Shown: one piece after another, positions 10,728 through 22,711 of the stretch | Layout of the letters: each line of letters opens with the position of its first letter | How positions within the stretch are numbered: the first letter of the stretch is position 1 | Source of the DNA: Pardosa pseudoannulata | Lineage: Eukaryota > Arthropoda > Arachnida > Araneae > Lycosidae | Direction of reading: 5' to 3' | Length of the DNA: 64,000 nucleotides | NCBI GenBank assembly: GCA_032207245.1 | Contig: CM063509.1 | Span: forward strand, 3,804,297 to 3,868,296 | Position numbers and translations under genes: made by a program | The notes under the pieces: model-generated | The model's database searches: none | What the model saw: the letters and a program-made list of their open reading frames with translations, nothing else | What the model was told of the DNA's origin: nothing

Positions 10728-11173
10728 ACCAGTATCCTCTGTTTGAAATCGATTCCGAACGGCTACGAATATCTATACCCATTAAGCCATTATTTGAAAA
10801 AAAAAAAAAAAAAAAATTTGCATGAAGCGAAAACGACGCTTGATCTTTGATCATTTCGGGGAATTGGACAATGGTTGATCAGCTTCCTGGTAGTCCGGAA
10901 TGTTTAGTAAGAAGTTCTTTGAAACCATTGTCAAATTTTCGCATTCTTATTTGCACACGCTTTCACATCTTATTGATGTACAACTCAGGTTTAACGGAAA
11001 CTGCAGTATAAAAATTGAATATTGTTATAATAAGCTTATAATAGAAATATATAAATATGGAAATGACACGAACTGCACTGTCCCGAATTTAGAGTTATAC
11101 ACGAAAAAAAATCTTTGTTTAAAAGTAATATATTAAGTTCACCGTAGAGAAGCACGGGCACACTTGCCAGTAT
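10728..11173. other. Non-coding flank
   Basis: I recognise no gene. There is a poly(A) tract at about 10797-10816. The last bases before the mariner (GTAGAGAAGCACGGGCAC) resemble the tail of a dispersed repeat. Confidence 0.4.
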
Positions 11174-11355
11174 TAGGTTGGGGAAAAAGAAATCCATTAT
11201 TTTTTCGGTAGATGGCTATAGTGATCGATATCTCCTAAAGTATGGATCAAATAATTTCAAATTTATGCTCGTTATCAAGGTGACATATCACACTAAAAAT
11301 TATTTTTACTGTTTTTTGTTTGGTCCATTCAGTTGTGAGTTACAGGGTGTTAAAA

Positions 11356-12395
11356 ATGGAAGTCAACAAGGAGGAAATTCGGGACATTTTAAAGTTTTTC
11401 TCTGCTAAAGGCGAAAATCCAAGCCAGGCGGCTAAAATTGTGAATGGTGTTTATGGTGCCGATACTGTAACAGCTAATTACTTGCAATTTTGGTTTCGTC
11501 GATTGCGTTCAGGCATTTTTTATTTTAAAGATGCACCTCGCACAGGCAGGCCCGTCGTCGAAAATGTCGATTAAATCACAGAAATAATCGAAGTTGACTA
11601 TCATGTTAGTAGTCGTAGCATCGCCCAGGAGCTACAGATTGACCCTAAAACCGTTTTAAACCATTTGCGCAAAGTTGGGTTCAAAAAGAAGCTGAATGTT
11701 TGGATGCCACACCAAACACCATCATGTTGTTTGGTGTTAACCAAACAACATGATGGTTCGAATTTCCGTCTGCGAAGCCTAGGCCAAACGGAACGAAATC
11801 GACCCATTTCTTAAACGGATGGTGACTGGGGAAGAGAAATGGGTCAAATACGACAATATTGTGCGAAATCGATCGTGGTCAAAGCGCGGTGAAGGCGCTT
11901 AAACAGTAGCCAAACCAGAACTAACGGCCAGGATGGTTCTACCGTGTACTTGGTGGGACTGGAAGGGAATCTTTTATTATGACTAGCTTCCGTATGGCCA
12001 AACACTAAATCCAGATCTCTACTGTCAACAACTGGATCGTTTGAAGCTAGCGATTGACCAGAAACGGCCAGAATTGGCCAACAGAAGAGGTGTTGTGTTC
12101 CATAGAGACTCGCCAGAAACTCAGGGAGCTTGGTTGGGAAGTTTTAATGAATCCACAATATAGTCCGGACCTGGCACCAAGCGATTACCATCTTTTTCTT
12201 GTATTACAAAATTTCCTGAGTGATAAGAAATTGGGATCAAGAGAAGATTGTGAAAATCGATTACTAGAGCTTTTCGCCAATAAGGACAAAGACTTTTATA
12301 AGAGAGGCATTATGAAGCTACCTTTAAAATGGCAACAAATTATACAACAAAAGGGTGCACATTTGACCCAAATCGGACAATCCGAAACATGTTAA
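11356..12395 (+). pseudogene. mariner transposase (SETMAR/Hsmar1-like), broken
   Basis: Starts MEVNKEEIRDILKFF at 11356. The N-terminal helix-turn-helix region ends with APRTGRPVVENVD and a TAA at 11572. The frame then resumes, with shifts, as RSIAQELQID, VTGEEKWVKYDN (first catalytic Asp replaced: relatives read GDEKW, this copy GEEKW), and an SPDLAPSDYHLF C-terminal box that supplies the third catalytic Asp (12160-12195). The block that should hold the second catalytic Asp (HQDNARPH) is deleted just after VVFHR near 12105. A 38-bp palindrome (11719-11756) has been gained. It cannot be functional. Confidence 0.92.
11719..11756. repeat. Perfect 17-bp inverted repeat with 4-nt loop in the mariner
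   Basis: CCATCATGTTGTTTGGT, then GTTA, then its exact reverse complement. The right arm contains the ancestral transposase sequence AACATGATGG; the left arm is an extra inverted copy. Confidence 0.95.
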
Positions 12396-12447
12396 ATAAA
12401 GTCATTAATTTCACACAAAAATAATGGATTTCTTTTTCCCCAACCTA

Positions 12448-13880
12448 TGATATAAATTAAAATATAGATAAAAATTGTTTGGACACGGCTAAACCAATAG
12501 AAAATATTAGGCTAGCACGCTCAGAGATTTATCGCCAAGTTGGCGGGGGCACCATGTTCTCCAGTCAAACCACTTTAGAATTGACATTTTAATTTTTTAC
12601 AATTATGCATTACATAATTTTCAATAGCTTCTTTTAATCAAAATTTGTGTTATTGATTACCTTTTTTAATTAAATTTCTTCTAAACTTTAAATAAAACAG
12701 AAACTTTGCTAATATTATTCTTTTACTCTTTTACACATTTTTACTTTTATTAACAGAACATTTTTAATGACTTGAAAAATGAATTAAGAAACTTCTCATC
12801 TTGTTTTATTCAAATTTGAGATCATCAAAGCAGCTAAATCTTACACATTAATTTGGCATGGTTAGATTTTTTTTTTAATTTCACTTTATATACTTTACAT
12901 TAATAAAGTACTGAAAGTTATACTTTTTAAGTTGAAATTTGTTAGCAATACTTTAGGACTATAAAATTATTTTGACATTCTTCAACATTAATGGAAAAAC
13001 AGTTTTCCAACCTTTAGTACATTTTCTTCCCTGTTTTATTCCTTGAAGCAACTCTGTTCAAATGTATATATTTTATTTTTCACCTTTAAGGTCATGAATA
13101 TTAATTAAAATTCCCCCTTAAATCCTATTTAATTTATGGCCTCTTCTATTCACCATTCCTTATGGTTAATCAAAACAGTTTTAAATTCTTTTAGAATGTG
13201 TTTAATGATTATACACATTTCTTGTAACATCATTTTAGTTTAATTTTTAACCAAAGTTTGATTCGAAAAATTTCCAAGAAATTCTAACGATTCATATAAA
13301 AAGATGATCAAATTAGCACAAAAAAATTATACTGACAATTTATCTTAACTATCTACATCATACTTTTTCTTTGTTTCTACAGTCTGAGAGTACATATTTC
13401 AATTTTCACATTTAAATCTCAGTTTAGCATTTTAAATTATTTTAATTATATAAAATTGACAAAAGGTGACAAAGGTTTTAGAGTAAATTTTTAATTAGAG
13501 TGATACATATTCCAAAGTTAGAAAATAAAATATTAAAGTAACGTATAAAGAAATACATTTTACTGACCATTTTTCATTTTGAAATATGTTTTTCTAGTAA
13601 AGAAGAAGAAATGTGCAACAGTTAATGTAAGACAAGTATTTTATGCATAAAATAATTTTTATTTACAGTAAAAAAGAAAAATGTTATGATACATATTCAT
13701 ACATTTTTGCTTTATGAATGACTGATAAGATGATGACTAAAACAGAAAGGTGTTGCTTTATGCCTCCCAGTTCTCGACTCCACTGCAGGCATGGATAAGA
13801 AAGTTGTTCAGAATGAGATGGTAACACCAGACTTATTTGCTACCTTAAGCATGTAAAACTGAATCAAACCATAGAAAAGT
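12448..13880. other. Non-coding; left end of the tandem duplication
   Basis: No gene is visible. From about 12890 the sequence matches 24940-25200, and 13095-13760 matches 25905-26580. This marks the outer edge of the duplicated zinc-finger block. Bases 12450-12481 recur exactly at 52524-52555. Confidence 0.6.
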
Positions 13881-13888
13881 GTTTAAAG

Positions 13889-16130
13889 CAGAGGCGTGCG
13901 GTCCATATGTGCAGGGTGTGCACTGCACACCCTGGCAAAATTATGAGGGACAATAATTTTCTGCACCTATGTCTACCTGTCTTTATATGGTATATAATAA
14001 ATATTATTTATAATATATTCAAATATTATGTTGATTTGCTTGCTTGTATTCCCGCAGTGCGTGCGGTACTAGATGCTGCACCACGTAGCAAGCAAACGAA
14101 CACAGGAAGTTCTTATGTGTGCGCACTGAATTGAAAATCACGCTTTATATGTATGGGATCTAGTTAGACTGGGGTCCCTTGGCCGAAGGCCTTATCCCTT
14201 GTTGTGAAGCTATTAAATTAATGATGAGTGTCCACTCCCTAAGATTAAATACAATACAAAAACAAATGCAGGTCTTTAAGATACAACAAAAATAAGAATA
14301 AAGTACTAGGCCCAAAAAGCTTACAAGTAATAAAAATATAAAAAATAGAAATTAGTAGAGTGTTTAAGGATAGCAAGAATTTTTATGGGTGTTATAAAAT
14401 TTTATAATTTTTATTATTATTTTTATAATATTTTATTTTTTTTATTTATAAGAAAAGTACTGCAAACAGTACAGTACCAAGAAAAGAAGAAAAAGATAAA
14501 AATGCTTAAAGCAACCTTACGAAAGGAAAAATAAAATAAAAGTACAAAATAAAATTAAGTTCAACTTAAAATTGTATTTGAGAAAAGCTCGGTCCAGGTT
14601 CTGTGGCGCCATCTATTGAGTGGCCGCGCGTTCGGACAGTGTAAAGGGGAGTTTAAGAAGGGATATGAAAAACCTAACAAGTTAGATAATCATGGCGGCT
14701 CTGGACCGCTTACGATGCTTAGCCTTCCTATGATCGTAATCCGGTAATTCGGCTACGATCGGGTTAGGTAAGCTGTAAACACATCCATAAAATTTTGAAG
14801 AAAGCTTAGTGCAGATAATATTAAAAGTATCAATATTCAATAGTGTTGGTGAGATACCTGGGGGCATGAGCGATTCTACGTAAAGTTTTGTTATGAACTT
14901 TGCTGAGGATTTCAATATTCGTATGGGATGCAAACGACCAAATAGGAGCAGCGAACGTAACAGTAGGTAAAACTACTGTTTTGTACAGGAGCATTTTGTT
15001 TTTAATGGAGAGATGGGGGCCGAAAAGTAGTGAGCGTAGATCCGCGATCCTAACATTCATTCAATTTTTAATAATGGTAATGTGCTTTTTAAAGGTAAGT
15101 CTTTTAACAAGATTTACCCCGAGATATTTTACGGAGTCCCCCCAATCGATCATCTCATCGTACAAACTCAACCGAGGCGGCATTTTATAAGAACTGGAGA
15201 AGAAGAGCATACTATGGCACTGAGGCAAGTGCAGCTATTTTTCCTGCAATTGGGATTAAGAATCATCTGAAGGTACGGTTTATTAGGCGTTGTATTAGAG
15301 CGGGGACTTTTTTTTTTTTTTAACTGATTAACTGGCCATACGATTTTGCACACGGTTAATGTTTGTAAGATTTTGTTTTCATGGAAATATAAAAGAAATA
15401 TTTCATCAATATAAAGTGAAATGTTTTAGTATGGTAAATTAATTTCGGTGATGTTTTATATTTTTTGAAATAATTAGCTGAAAAACAATGTTGTTTTGTT
15501 TTAAAGAAACGAGTTTTAACAAAAGAGTCCCAATTTTACCATTCATTGTGTCTTTCAGACAGAATATACGTTATATTATGTAACACCATATAGGTGGTTT
15601 TGTTTTTAAAAATTGTCCAGATGTTTTTCGCAGAATACATGATTTTCAAATGTTAAAAACAATTAATAAATATAACTTAATTCACTGACCGAACAAGAAA
15701 CAGTTTGCTCTATTGTGCCAGAGTGCAGCGAAATCCTTTGCACGTGGAATAGACGTTCGGTTTGTCGGCACCCATGAGCATCCGGATGAGGCACCGCAGC
15801 GGCGGGCGCCACGTGGTGCTACGTTTGATAAACATATAAGTTTTTCGTGGGACCCCGAAGCGTTGCGTTTTCGACGCCAATATGACACCATACAACAAAA
15901 GACATAAATTTTACTTCAGTGCTAGTAGAACACTCATAAGTTTAGCTGTTTATGTAGTTATAACTCGACTACTCATAGGTAAATATTTTATTTCTTGTAA
16001 TCTTTAAATTTATATTCATAATAAATAACCCGTTTCAGAATGGAGAACTCAGACGTCTCAATAATTAAAGATTTATTGAAAAATCCATGTTCTCTGCACA
16101 CCCTGCATGAAAACCTACAGCACGCCACTG
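13889..16130. mobile_element. hAT-type element, 2.2 kb, with nested LINE fragment
   Basis: The ends are CAGAGGCGTGCGG and, inverted, CAGTGGCGTGCTG, with a perfect 8-bp target duplication GTTTAAAG (13881-13888 and 16131-16138). Short inner inverted words (CTGCACACCCTG near 13920 and CTGCACACCCTGCAT near 16095) extend the ends. There is no intact hAT transposase. A GC-rich block at 15680-15905 is open on both strands but matches nothing I know. A Jockey fragment sits at 14682-15298. Confidence 0.9.
14682..15298 (-). pseudogene. Jockey-type LINE reverse transcriptase, C-terminal fragment
   Basis: Read leftward from 15298: FSSSPVLIKCRL-like start, a thumb-region stretch (15060-15160, several stops), VRIADLRSLLFGPHLSIK, LLYKTVVLPTVTFAAPIW and NKTLRRIAHAPRYL, then NPIVAELPDYD near the C-terminus and a stop at 14682. 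This order is the end of a Jockey-clade RT. The catalytic FADD region and everything upstream are absent. At least one frameshift joins the 14830-15060 and 14682-14800 parts. 14580-14680 may be its 3' untranslated region. Confidence 0.88.
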
Positions 16131-16138
16131 GTTTAAAG

Positions 16139-16829
16139 TGACTCCAGTGATACTCTGAGAAAATCCTTTGTCAGAGATGAAACAATACTCAGTGCAGTTT
16201 TACTTCACAGTAAAGCATTCATAAAAAATAATATTTCTAAAAGCATCAACTCAGATGACAAAAAGATTTTTATTCAAAATGCTTAAACACAGAAGAAATC
16301 AGGTAATTTCCTGAATAAATGCTTCTTTTAAAAATTAAATAGAATTGACATTTTTATACAGTGAGATAAGAAAATAAGTATTTAAAATAAATTTTTAATA
16401 AATAAAAAATTCCATAGTAAGTATAAGATTTCACATGCATTTGAATCCTACATCACGAATAAGAATGTTCATTTTTTAATGATGGCTTCGAAAAGAAAGA
16501 GTTTATCATTTGCTGCCTGAAATGAATCGATTGAAAATTTTTTAAAAATCTCATCTTTTAAAGGCTGCTTTCCCCAAAGCAAATTTGATTCCCTGGACGA
16601 CATGAAACAACATTTTAGCTGCCAAACTTGGGTCCTCAAGTGTTGAAATCGGTGATCAAGAAAGACGCGCTTGTCACCTTATGGGAATGTGGATAAGGCA
16701 ATTCTGTTATGGATTAAAAATGCACGGTATAGGCACAATAGGGTTGTATTGTTCCGCATATAGAGTCACCCCTCTTATAGAGTTTTTTGGACCACTGAGC
16801 TGACCCTATAACCAATACAGACTGTACTA
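16139..16829. other. Non-coding, paralogous to 27700-28090 in its right half
   Basis: No gene. From about 16430 it aligns with about 27705 onward (shared words CACGAATAAGAA.GTTCA and GACATGAAACAACATTTTAGC), as part of the direct duplication. Confidence 0.55.
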
Positions 16830-17067
16830 CAAGCATATGATTTCTCCCCAATGAGGAAACAAAAATGAATATTGAGATTACCATTCTTAAAGAATGATTT
16901 TGCCCATAGATTCATGAATATGGTTCCAGTGGGGGACCAAAAATGACTATCACAGTGGCTTTTACTATAGAATCACTTCACAGACTGAAAAGAAACAGAT
17001 TCTCTCCACTGTGGGAACGAAGATAATATTTAAGCTGTATTTATGAGAAAATTCTTTATTATATACA
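16830..17067 (-). pseudogene. Fossil C2H2 fingers downstream of ZNF copy A
   Basis: On the minus strand, starting at the MITE edge, the sequence reads VCTVYNKEFSHKYSLNI and then further finger-like pieces with many stops (SMGKIIL, PHWGE.I as decayed linkers). It lies in line with the finger array at 17904-18962. The array therefore once ran further and has decayed beyond the stop and the MITE insertion. Confidence 0.75.
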
Positions 17068-17075
17068 GTGCAAAC

Positions 17076-17797
17076 CAGGGTTGGCATAATTTAAATCAGT
17101 TGATTTTTTTTATAAATCATTGATTTAAATCATTTTTTTAACACTTCTTTTAAAACCTATATTCCAAAAACAGAAGAATTGGGAATCCGTCAGTACAGTA
17201 ATACCAATAAGAAAATAAGTGTCAATACATAGCATGTGCTTTCCAAGAATTGAGGGGTTGTTATCAGAAAGTATATAGCAGGGGTAGTAGAATTATGGAT
17301 TATGACAGGTGGAATTCATGTTATGTAATGGAAGGTAAAAAGAATATTACAGAACTTGAAATCTAGTTAGTCTACCGAATAACAACAGCCATGGCTTCAT
17401 CTGCCAAAATGGACAGTTTTCTTCTTTCGGTATTGTTCGTTCTACCCTTCGTAACCAATTAGGAGTGGATAAAGCATCAAAGCTAGTGTTTTTATTGAAA
17501 CAAATCCATAATTTGTTGCCTTAAAAAAATAATTGTGATATTTTAAAAAATAGTTTGCATTAAAAGTATATTTAATTTGTTCTTTAATTTACATATTATT
17601 TAGATTGCACTATCCAAATACAAATAATGGAATGCATTAAGATTAAAATTTAAATATTTAATTTTAGGTAATCAGAGTGTAGAATATACTAGATACATAA
17701 GATGTTACTTCATATAACAAACTATTCTATTTATGTTGAAAAAAAATTAAAAACAAATAAAATTAGTATTTAGAAAAAAATCTAAGAAATCAGATTT

Positions 17798-17843
<46 letters not shown>

Positions 17844-17892
17844 AAAAAAAATCTGATTTAAATCAAATAAATCTGATATTTTTCCAACCCTG
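17076..17892. mobile_element. hAT-type MITE at the 3' end of ZNF copy A
   Basis: The ends are CAGGGTTGG on both sides (inverted), with near-perfect 8-bp target duplications GTGCAAAC (17068-17075) and GTGTAAAC (17893-17900). It carries ATTTAAATC/GATTTAAAT subterminal repeats and a poly(A) run at about 17799-17842. Its right-hand part also recurs at about 20140-20405. It ends 11 bp from the zinc-finger stop codon. The same insertion is present at 28344-29135. Confidence 0.88.
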
Positions 17893-17903
17893 GTGTAAAC
17901 ATA

Positions 17904-18962
17904 TCATTTTCCCCTAGCGTGAGAGCGAAGATGGGTATCTAAGTGACCTTTTCTAGAAAATGCTTTATTACATAAACTACAAGCATACGGTCTCTCCCCA
18001 GTGTGTGAACGAACATGAATATCTAAGTCACATTTTATAGAATAAGCTTTCTGGCATACATTGCAAGCATATGGTTTCTCCCCAGTATGTGAACGAAGAT
18101 GAATATCTAAGAGGCTTTTTCTAGAAAAGGATTTTATACATATATTGCAAGCATAGGGTTTCTCCCCAGTATGGGAACGAAGATGAATATCGAGCATGCC
18201 TTTCACAGAAAATGATTTGGTACATAGACTACAAGCATACGGTTTTTCCCCAGTGTGAGAGCGAAGATGAATAGTTAAGTGGCTTTTTTGAGAATAAGCT
18301 TTCTTACATACATTGCAGGCATATGGTTTCTCGCCAGTGTGAGAGTGAAGATGAGTATCTAACATGCATTTCTGAGAGAATGATTTCTGACACACATTAC
18401 AAATATATGGTTTCTCTCCAGTGTGCGAGCGAAGATGAGTATCTAAGTGATTTTTTCTAGAAAATGCTTTATGACATACAGAACAGGCATATGGTTTCTC
18501 CCCAGTATGACAACGAAGATGAATATCTAAGTGGCTTTTTGTAGAATACGCTTTCTCACATATATTGCAAGCATATGGTTTCTCTCCAGTATGAGAACGA
18601 GCATGATTATCTAAATGGTGTTTTCTAGAAAAGGATTTTGTACATACATTGCAAGCATACGGTTTTTCCCCAGTGTGAGAACGAGTATGAATATCTAAGT
18701 GGTCCTTTCTAGAAAATGCTTTTGTACATACATTGCACACATATGGTTTTTCCCCAGTCTGTGTACAAAGATGAAGTATTAAGCTTTGTTCTAGAGAAAA
18801 TGATTTGTTACACACATTACAAATAAATAGTTTTTCTTCAGTGTGTGTAAGAAGATGAGCCCCTAAAGTACTTTCAGAAAATGATTTCTTACAAACACTA
18901 CATGTAAATGGGCTTTCCTTACAGTCTATGGAACTTAAGTGATCCAATGTACTTTTATCCAT
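17904..18962 (-). CDS. C2H2 zinc-finger protein, 12 fingers (copy A)
   Basis: 352 residues starting [11 protein letters not shown]. Apart from about 20 N-terminal residues the whole protein is a tandem C2H2 array joined by TGEKPY linkers. There are twelve units of about 28 residues. Finger 1 is one residue short. Finger 2 ends HLCTQ, so its last zinc-binding His is Gln and it probably folds poorly. Fingers 3-12 have full CX2C...HX3H. Such proteins usually bind DNA in the nucleus as regulators; no effector domain (KRAB, ZAD, BTB) is visible here. The protein ends ...HARGK because the linker after finger 12 is mutated to a TGA stop. A predicted 5' exon lies about 2.8 kb upstream, with a plausible acceptor (TTAG) near 18980. 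Copy C at 29147-29953 shares the first three fingers almost exactly. Target and function are unknown. Confidence 0.9.
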   Translation of the reverse strand: MDKSTLDHLSSIDCKESPFTCSVCKKSFSESTLGAHLLTHTEEKLFICNVCNKSFSLEQSLILHLCTQTGEKPYVCNVCTKAFSRKDHLDIHTRSHTGEKPYACNVCTKSFSRKHHLDNHARSHTGEKPYACNICEKAYSTKSHLDIHLRCHTGEKPYACSVCHKAFSRKNHLDTHLRSHTGEKPYICNVCQKSFSQKCMLDTHLHSHTGEKPYACNVCKKAYSQKSHLTIHLRSHTGEKPYACSLCTKSFSVKGMLDIHLRSHTGEKPYACNICIKSFSRKSLLDIHLRSHTGEKPYACNVCQKAYSIKCDLDIHVRSHTGERPYACSLCNKAFSRKGHLDTHLRSHARGK

Positions 18963-21784
18963 ATTAACAACAAATAGAATTCTAATACACCTATCTTAAA
19001 TTTTTTCAAGGTACTTTATAGTGGAGATACTATTTTAAACATATTTAAAATAGTATATTAGTTTACATCCCACTTTTTTTTTCGATATAACAATTTCCAT
19101 TTCAAGTATTTATATATATATATATATTTTTTTTAAATATTCTTGATTACGAGACTCATACCTTCAATAAGATAATCAAACTATAAGGCAGATGACAAAG
19201 AATAATCTTCATTTTTAGTTCTTTAACGTGTTAATTAAAAGAAATATGGACTTGCTTGTAAGATAAGATGTACTTGCTTATAAATTTTTCTATAAAAGAA
19301 TTTACACATTAAACTATTCAAGTTTTACAAACATCTTCCACTGAAGTATAAAGTTCCTTGTATACAAAAATATCAGTATAACATTCTGTTGAACTGCCAA
19401 GTACCGTTTATAGAGAAATGATCTAAGAGATATGTAACCTGCAAAGTAATAAAGAAGAGGTATAGTACAAGTCTGTCTAAAAGATTTTTTTATTATTATT
19501 ATTATTATTTGGGAGAAGCAAAGAATAATTTGAATACTAGTAAACTGGTATACAATTGTTTCAAATTAGTGCATAAAACATTTTATGTTATGTAATCTTT
19601 GACTTATTCAACTTGTTCTAAATAAAGACCTTTATGTTTATGAAGTGCTGGAAACCGATTTGACAAATAAGTAAAATTGGTGAAGCTCTTAGTAAGTTAA
19701 TTAAGAGAAATGTTACACATAATAGAAAACAATCATTATTCAGAGTGAATCTTTGCAAAAATTCATTATGACATGAATTTAGGAGTTCAACATTCGTAAG
19801 TAATAAGATTTCCAAAGGTGAAGCAGGCATTGAAATTCTAAGGAATTTTATTTAGTCATCAAAGATTCTGAAGGATGTCAGTTTTTTGTTTACTTTAGCT
19901 AACTGTAAGTTTCAACTATATTGAAAAATGAATAAAGCAACATTTAGTAGTTTTACACATAGTAAATGACATATATAATACTCCTCTTTAAAAGAAAAAT
20001 ATTAAATATTTATGAAGCATTATTACCAGTTAGTCACTGAAAATAATTTTTAAAAATTAGGAACAGTCTTTCCTGGACTTTCCCATGTACACATAAAAGA
20101 AATTAGTTTAATATTGCAACATTTTGAGGACATACAATATTCTCTTATTTAGTTTGCACTATTAATAACAAAATAATGGAATGTATTTAGATTAAAATTA
20201 ATATATTTAATTTTAGGTAATCAGTGTGTAGACTATAATAGACAGATAAGATGTTACTTCTTATAACAAATTATTCTATGTATATTGCAGAAAACATAAA
20301 AGCAACAATTAAAATTGGTATTCAGAAAAAATCAAAGAAATCAGATTTAAATTTTAAAAAATCTGATTTTTTTTTAAAATTATGATTTTTTTCCAATCTT
20401 AATGAAGGCACGCCGTGTTGAATTAACTAGAAAAATGAGATTTTATTACCTACCATATCAGATTTTAACAACTCTCGAAACTAATTATAAAATTAACACT
20501 TCTAATTTGTTGTCCTCTCTACCTTACTTTATGTAATTTTATGATTATGCATATGTCATGCCTGAGTGTTTCACAATTGCTAATATTTAGACAATAAACA
20601 TTAAAAACAATTAGAAACATTAATATTTTATAATATAATTAGATAAATTAAGTCCAATAAATTGAATCAACTTAATTTCTTTTACATATACACAGAAAAA
20701 AATTATTACCATTTCCTCAATTTTTAACTGACAAAATGAAAATTATTTTAATTACAAAATTGCATTTAAAAATGTAATTTTTTAAAAATAGTATGTTGAA
20801 AATTTGGTATTTGGGCAAATCACTAATCCATACATCAAAATCACATAGATTTGACCACAGACTCTTACATAATTTTTAATAAAATGGGCTATAATATTTA
20901 ACACTAGTAACAGAATTAAACTTTGGAACGCATATTTATTCTGGTCTATTTAAGATTAAGATTAATTTTTTTCTATATTCTAATATACTAAAGATTCTAA
21001 AAATATTAACCCTCCCTTTTGGGGCCTTAATAAATAGATTCATTTTCTATGATCAATTAGTATTCAATGACAACAATTTGCCTCTTTTTTCTATACTTTT
21101 GGTATCAATAAAAGAATGACTTCATTGCAATATTAAATAATAAATCTTATTATTTTGTATATGTAATACAAAATCAAATTATCATGTGATTGTAATCAAA
21201 AATAACATTCTCAAAAAAAAAAAAAAACCAAATTAACAATTTCTCAGTTTAATATCTTTGAGTTCCTTGCTAATGGCATATCTTTCTGACAAATACCATA
21301 CACTCGGCCTATTATTCTTTATGAAATTTTTATTCGCTAAACGTTTATCCCATTGATCTGAGCTGAGAATCTTATATATTTTGTAAAAACATTAATACTA
21401 GAACACACAGTTCAACTTTGAAGTATATCATTTATCTACTTAGAATTACATTTTGTTTTCCATACTTGCCAAAACTTTTATACACTGACATCTGCAAAAC
21501 TTTATTACAAATATCAAGATTAGTTGATTTTTAAAAGCACAAGTAATTGTGAAAACTAATTGTAAATATTAAATGTTTCATACATTCTTTATATGTAATA
21601 AAACATATTATATAATTTTTAAATAAAATATCATTTTAGAACACAAATCTAACCTAAATTTCTATTTTAATATCTATTTAGCAATATCAGTAAAATATTT
21701 TAAAATTATTAAACTGACTTCCTTAGCTCTAATTATTAAGAAAATTGATATTTTTTCAGTATTCCGAATTTTTTAAAAAGTAGT
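18963..21784 (-). other. Predicted intron of ZNF copy A
   Basis: No coding signal. It aligns with 29954-32838. Its right end is a GTAAGT donor (minus strand, 21785-21790) and its left end a candidate acceptor near 18980. It contains a partial copy of the MITE right half (20140-20405) and a TTA microsatellite near 19490-19508. Splicing is inferred from the consensus sites only. Confidence 0.55.
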
Positions 21785-22686
21785 ACTTACGGCTATAACT
21801 CTTCTTTTAATTTTAAACACATTTATTTTACAACACGATACAAATATTAAGTAGGGATATTTACAGGATAAAATTGTAGAGTACAATTCACAATAAATAT
21901 AAAATTACTTTTGTAGTAACCGCACACTAGATAACGTGTTATTTAGTCTATGGGAGTAAATAATTGGAACTTTCGGGTTTTCTCCGGAAATTTATTAAAC
22001 GGGATTGATCACTAATTGGTCGAATTTGAAACACTGCCCAGCATGAATATATCGAATATATGAAGGAATATATCGATACATTTCAATTTGGAATTGTCAA
22101 TCTTCAATGCCACTCATTGTTTTATACAATACCAGAAAAGAGCAGATTAGTAACGATTATTAATAATCTGCTGACAACAGTAAATAATAATTTTTTTTTT
22201 ATTTACCTTGCAGGAAAATTTTCCATGCCAAGGTAAACTTTCTTAGGACTCCTTTCACGCCAAATTTGGTTTCTCCAAATTTAGGGGCTTGATTCCATTT
22301 ATTTTGTTAATTGTATCATTTTCTAAAAGTCTTTGTCTTAATAAACAATTTTAAGTTATAAGTATAATTATTTTATTTTTTTATTGTTATTTCCTGTTCA
22401 TTTTTTTGTTCTATGTGCAATACATGTGGTATTTTTTGGGGCAGGAACAAAGTACTAAGGCACTTGCGCCAAAACACTAACTTGCATCCCTACTACCAAA
22501 TATAGAGGATATATATATATATATGTGTGTGTGTGCTTTATGTCTGTAGCATATACTCTGTAGAATAACTTACAGAGGCCCACGAGGCAATGGTGCAACT
22601 GGACTCTGTGGGTCGAGCACTCTAATCCACTAACATAAAAGAGACAACGAACGAAAAATAAACAGCTAAAGAGGAAAGAAAGAGAT
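21228..22686. repeat. Tandem duplication unit 1 (promoter/exon-1 block)
   Basis: About 1.46 kb, repeated almost identically at 22712-24168 (offset 1484 bp) with only scattered single-base differences. The junction is an A-rich tract (22688-22710). A more diverged copy of the left part lies at 32280-33055. Confidence 0.93.
21785..22140 (-). promoter_or_regulatory. Predicted 5' exon and promoter of ZNF copy A
   Basis: A consensus splice donor GTAAGT lies on the minus strand at 21785-21790, preceded by a well conserved block shared by three copies. Upstream lies CTCCGGAAA (ETS-like) near 21988 and, at 22071-22078, TATCGATA. That octamer is the DREF site of Drosophila housekeeping promoters. I infer a TATA-less promoter; no start site can be fixed from sequence alone. 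Confidence 0.45.
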
Positions 22687-22711
22687 ATAAAAAAAAAAAA
22701 AAGAAAAGAAA

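Larger units (their letters stand above)
11176..12445 (+). mobile_element. mariner DNA transposon, 1270 bp
   Basis: Perfect 29-bp inverted ends start GGTTGGGGAAAAAGAAATCC and are flanked by TA at 11174-11175 and 12446-12447. The size is typical for mariner. Inside is one broken transposase. Confidence 0.95.

Noticed and set aside
15682..15907. GC-rich block open in several frames on both strands
   Set aside because: Could not be matched to any family; kept only as part of the hAT-type element.
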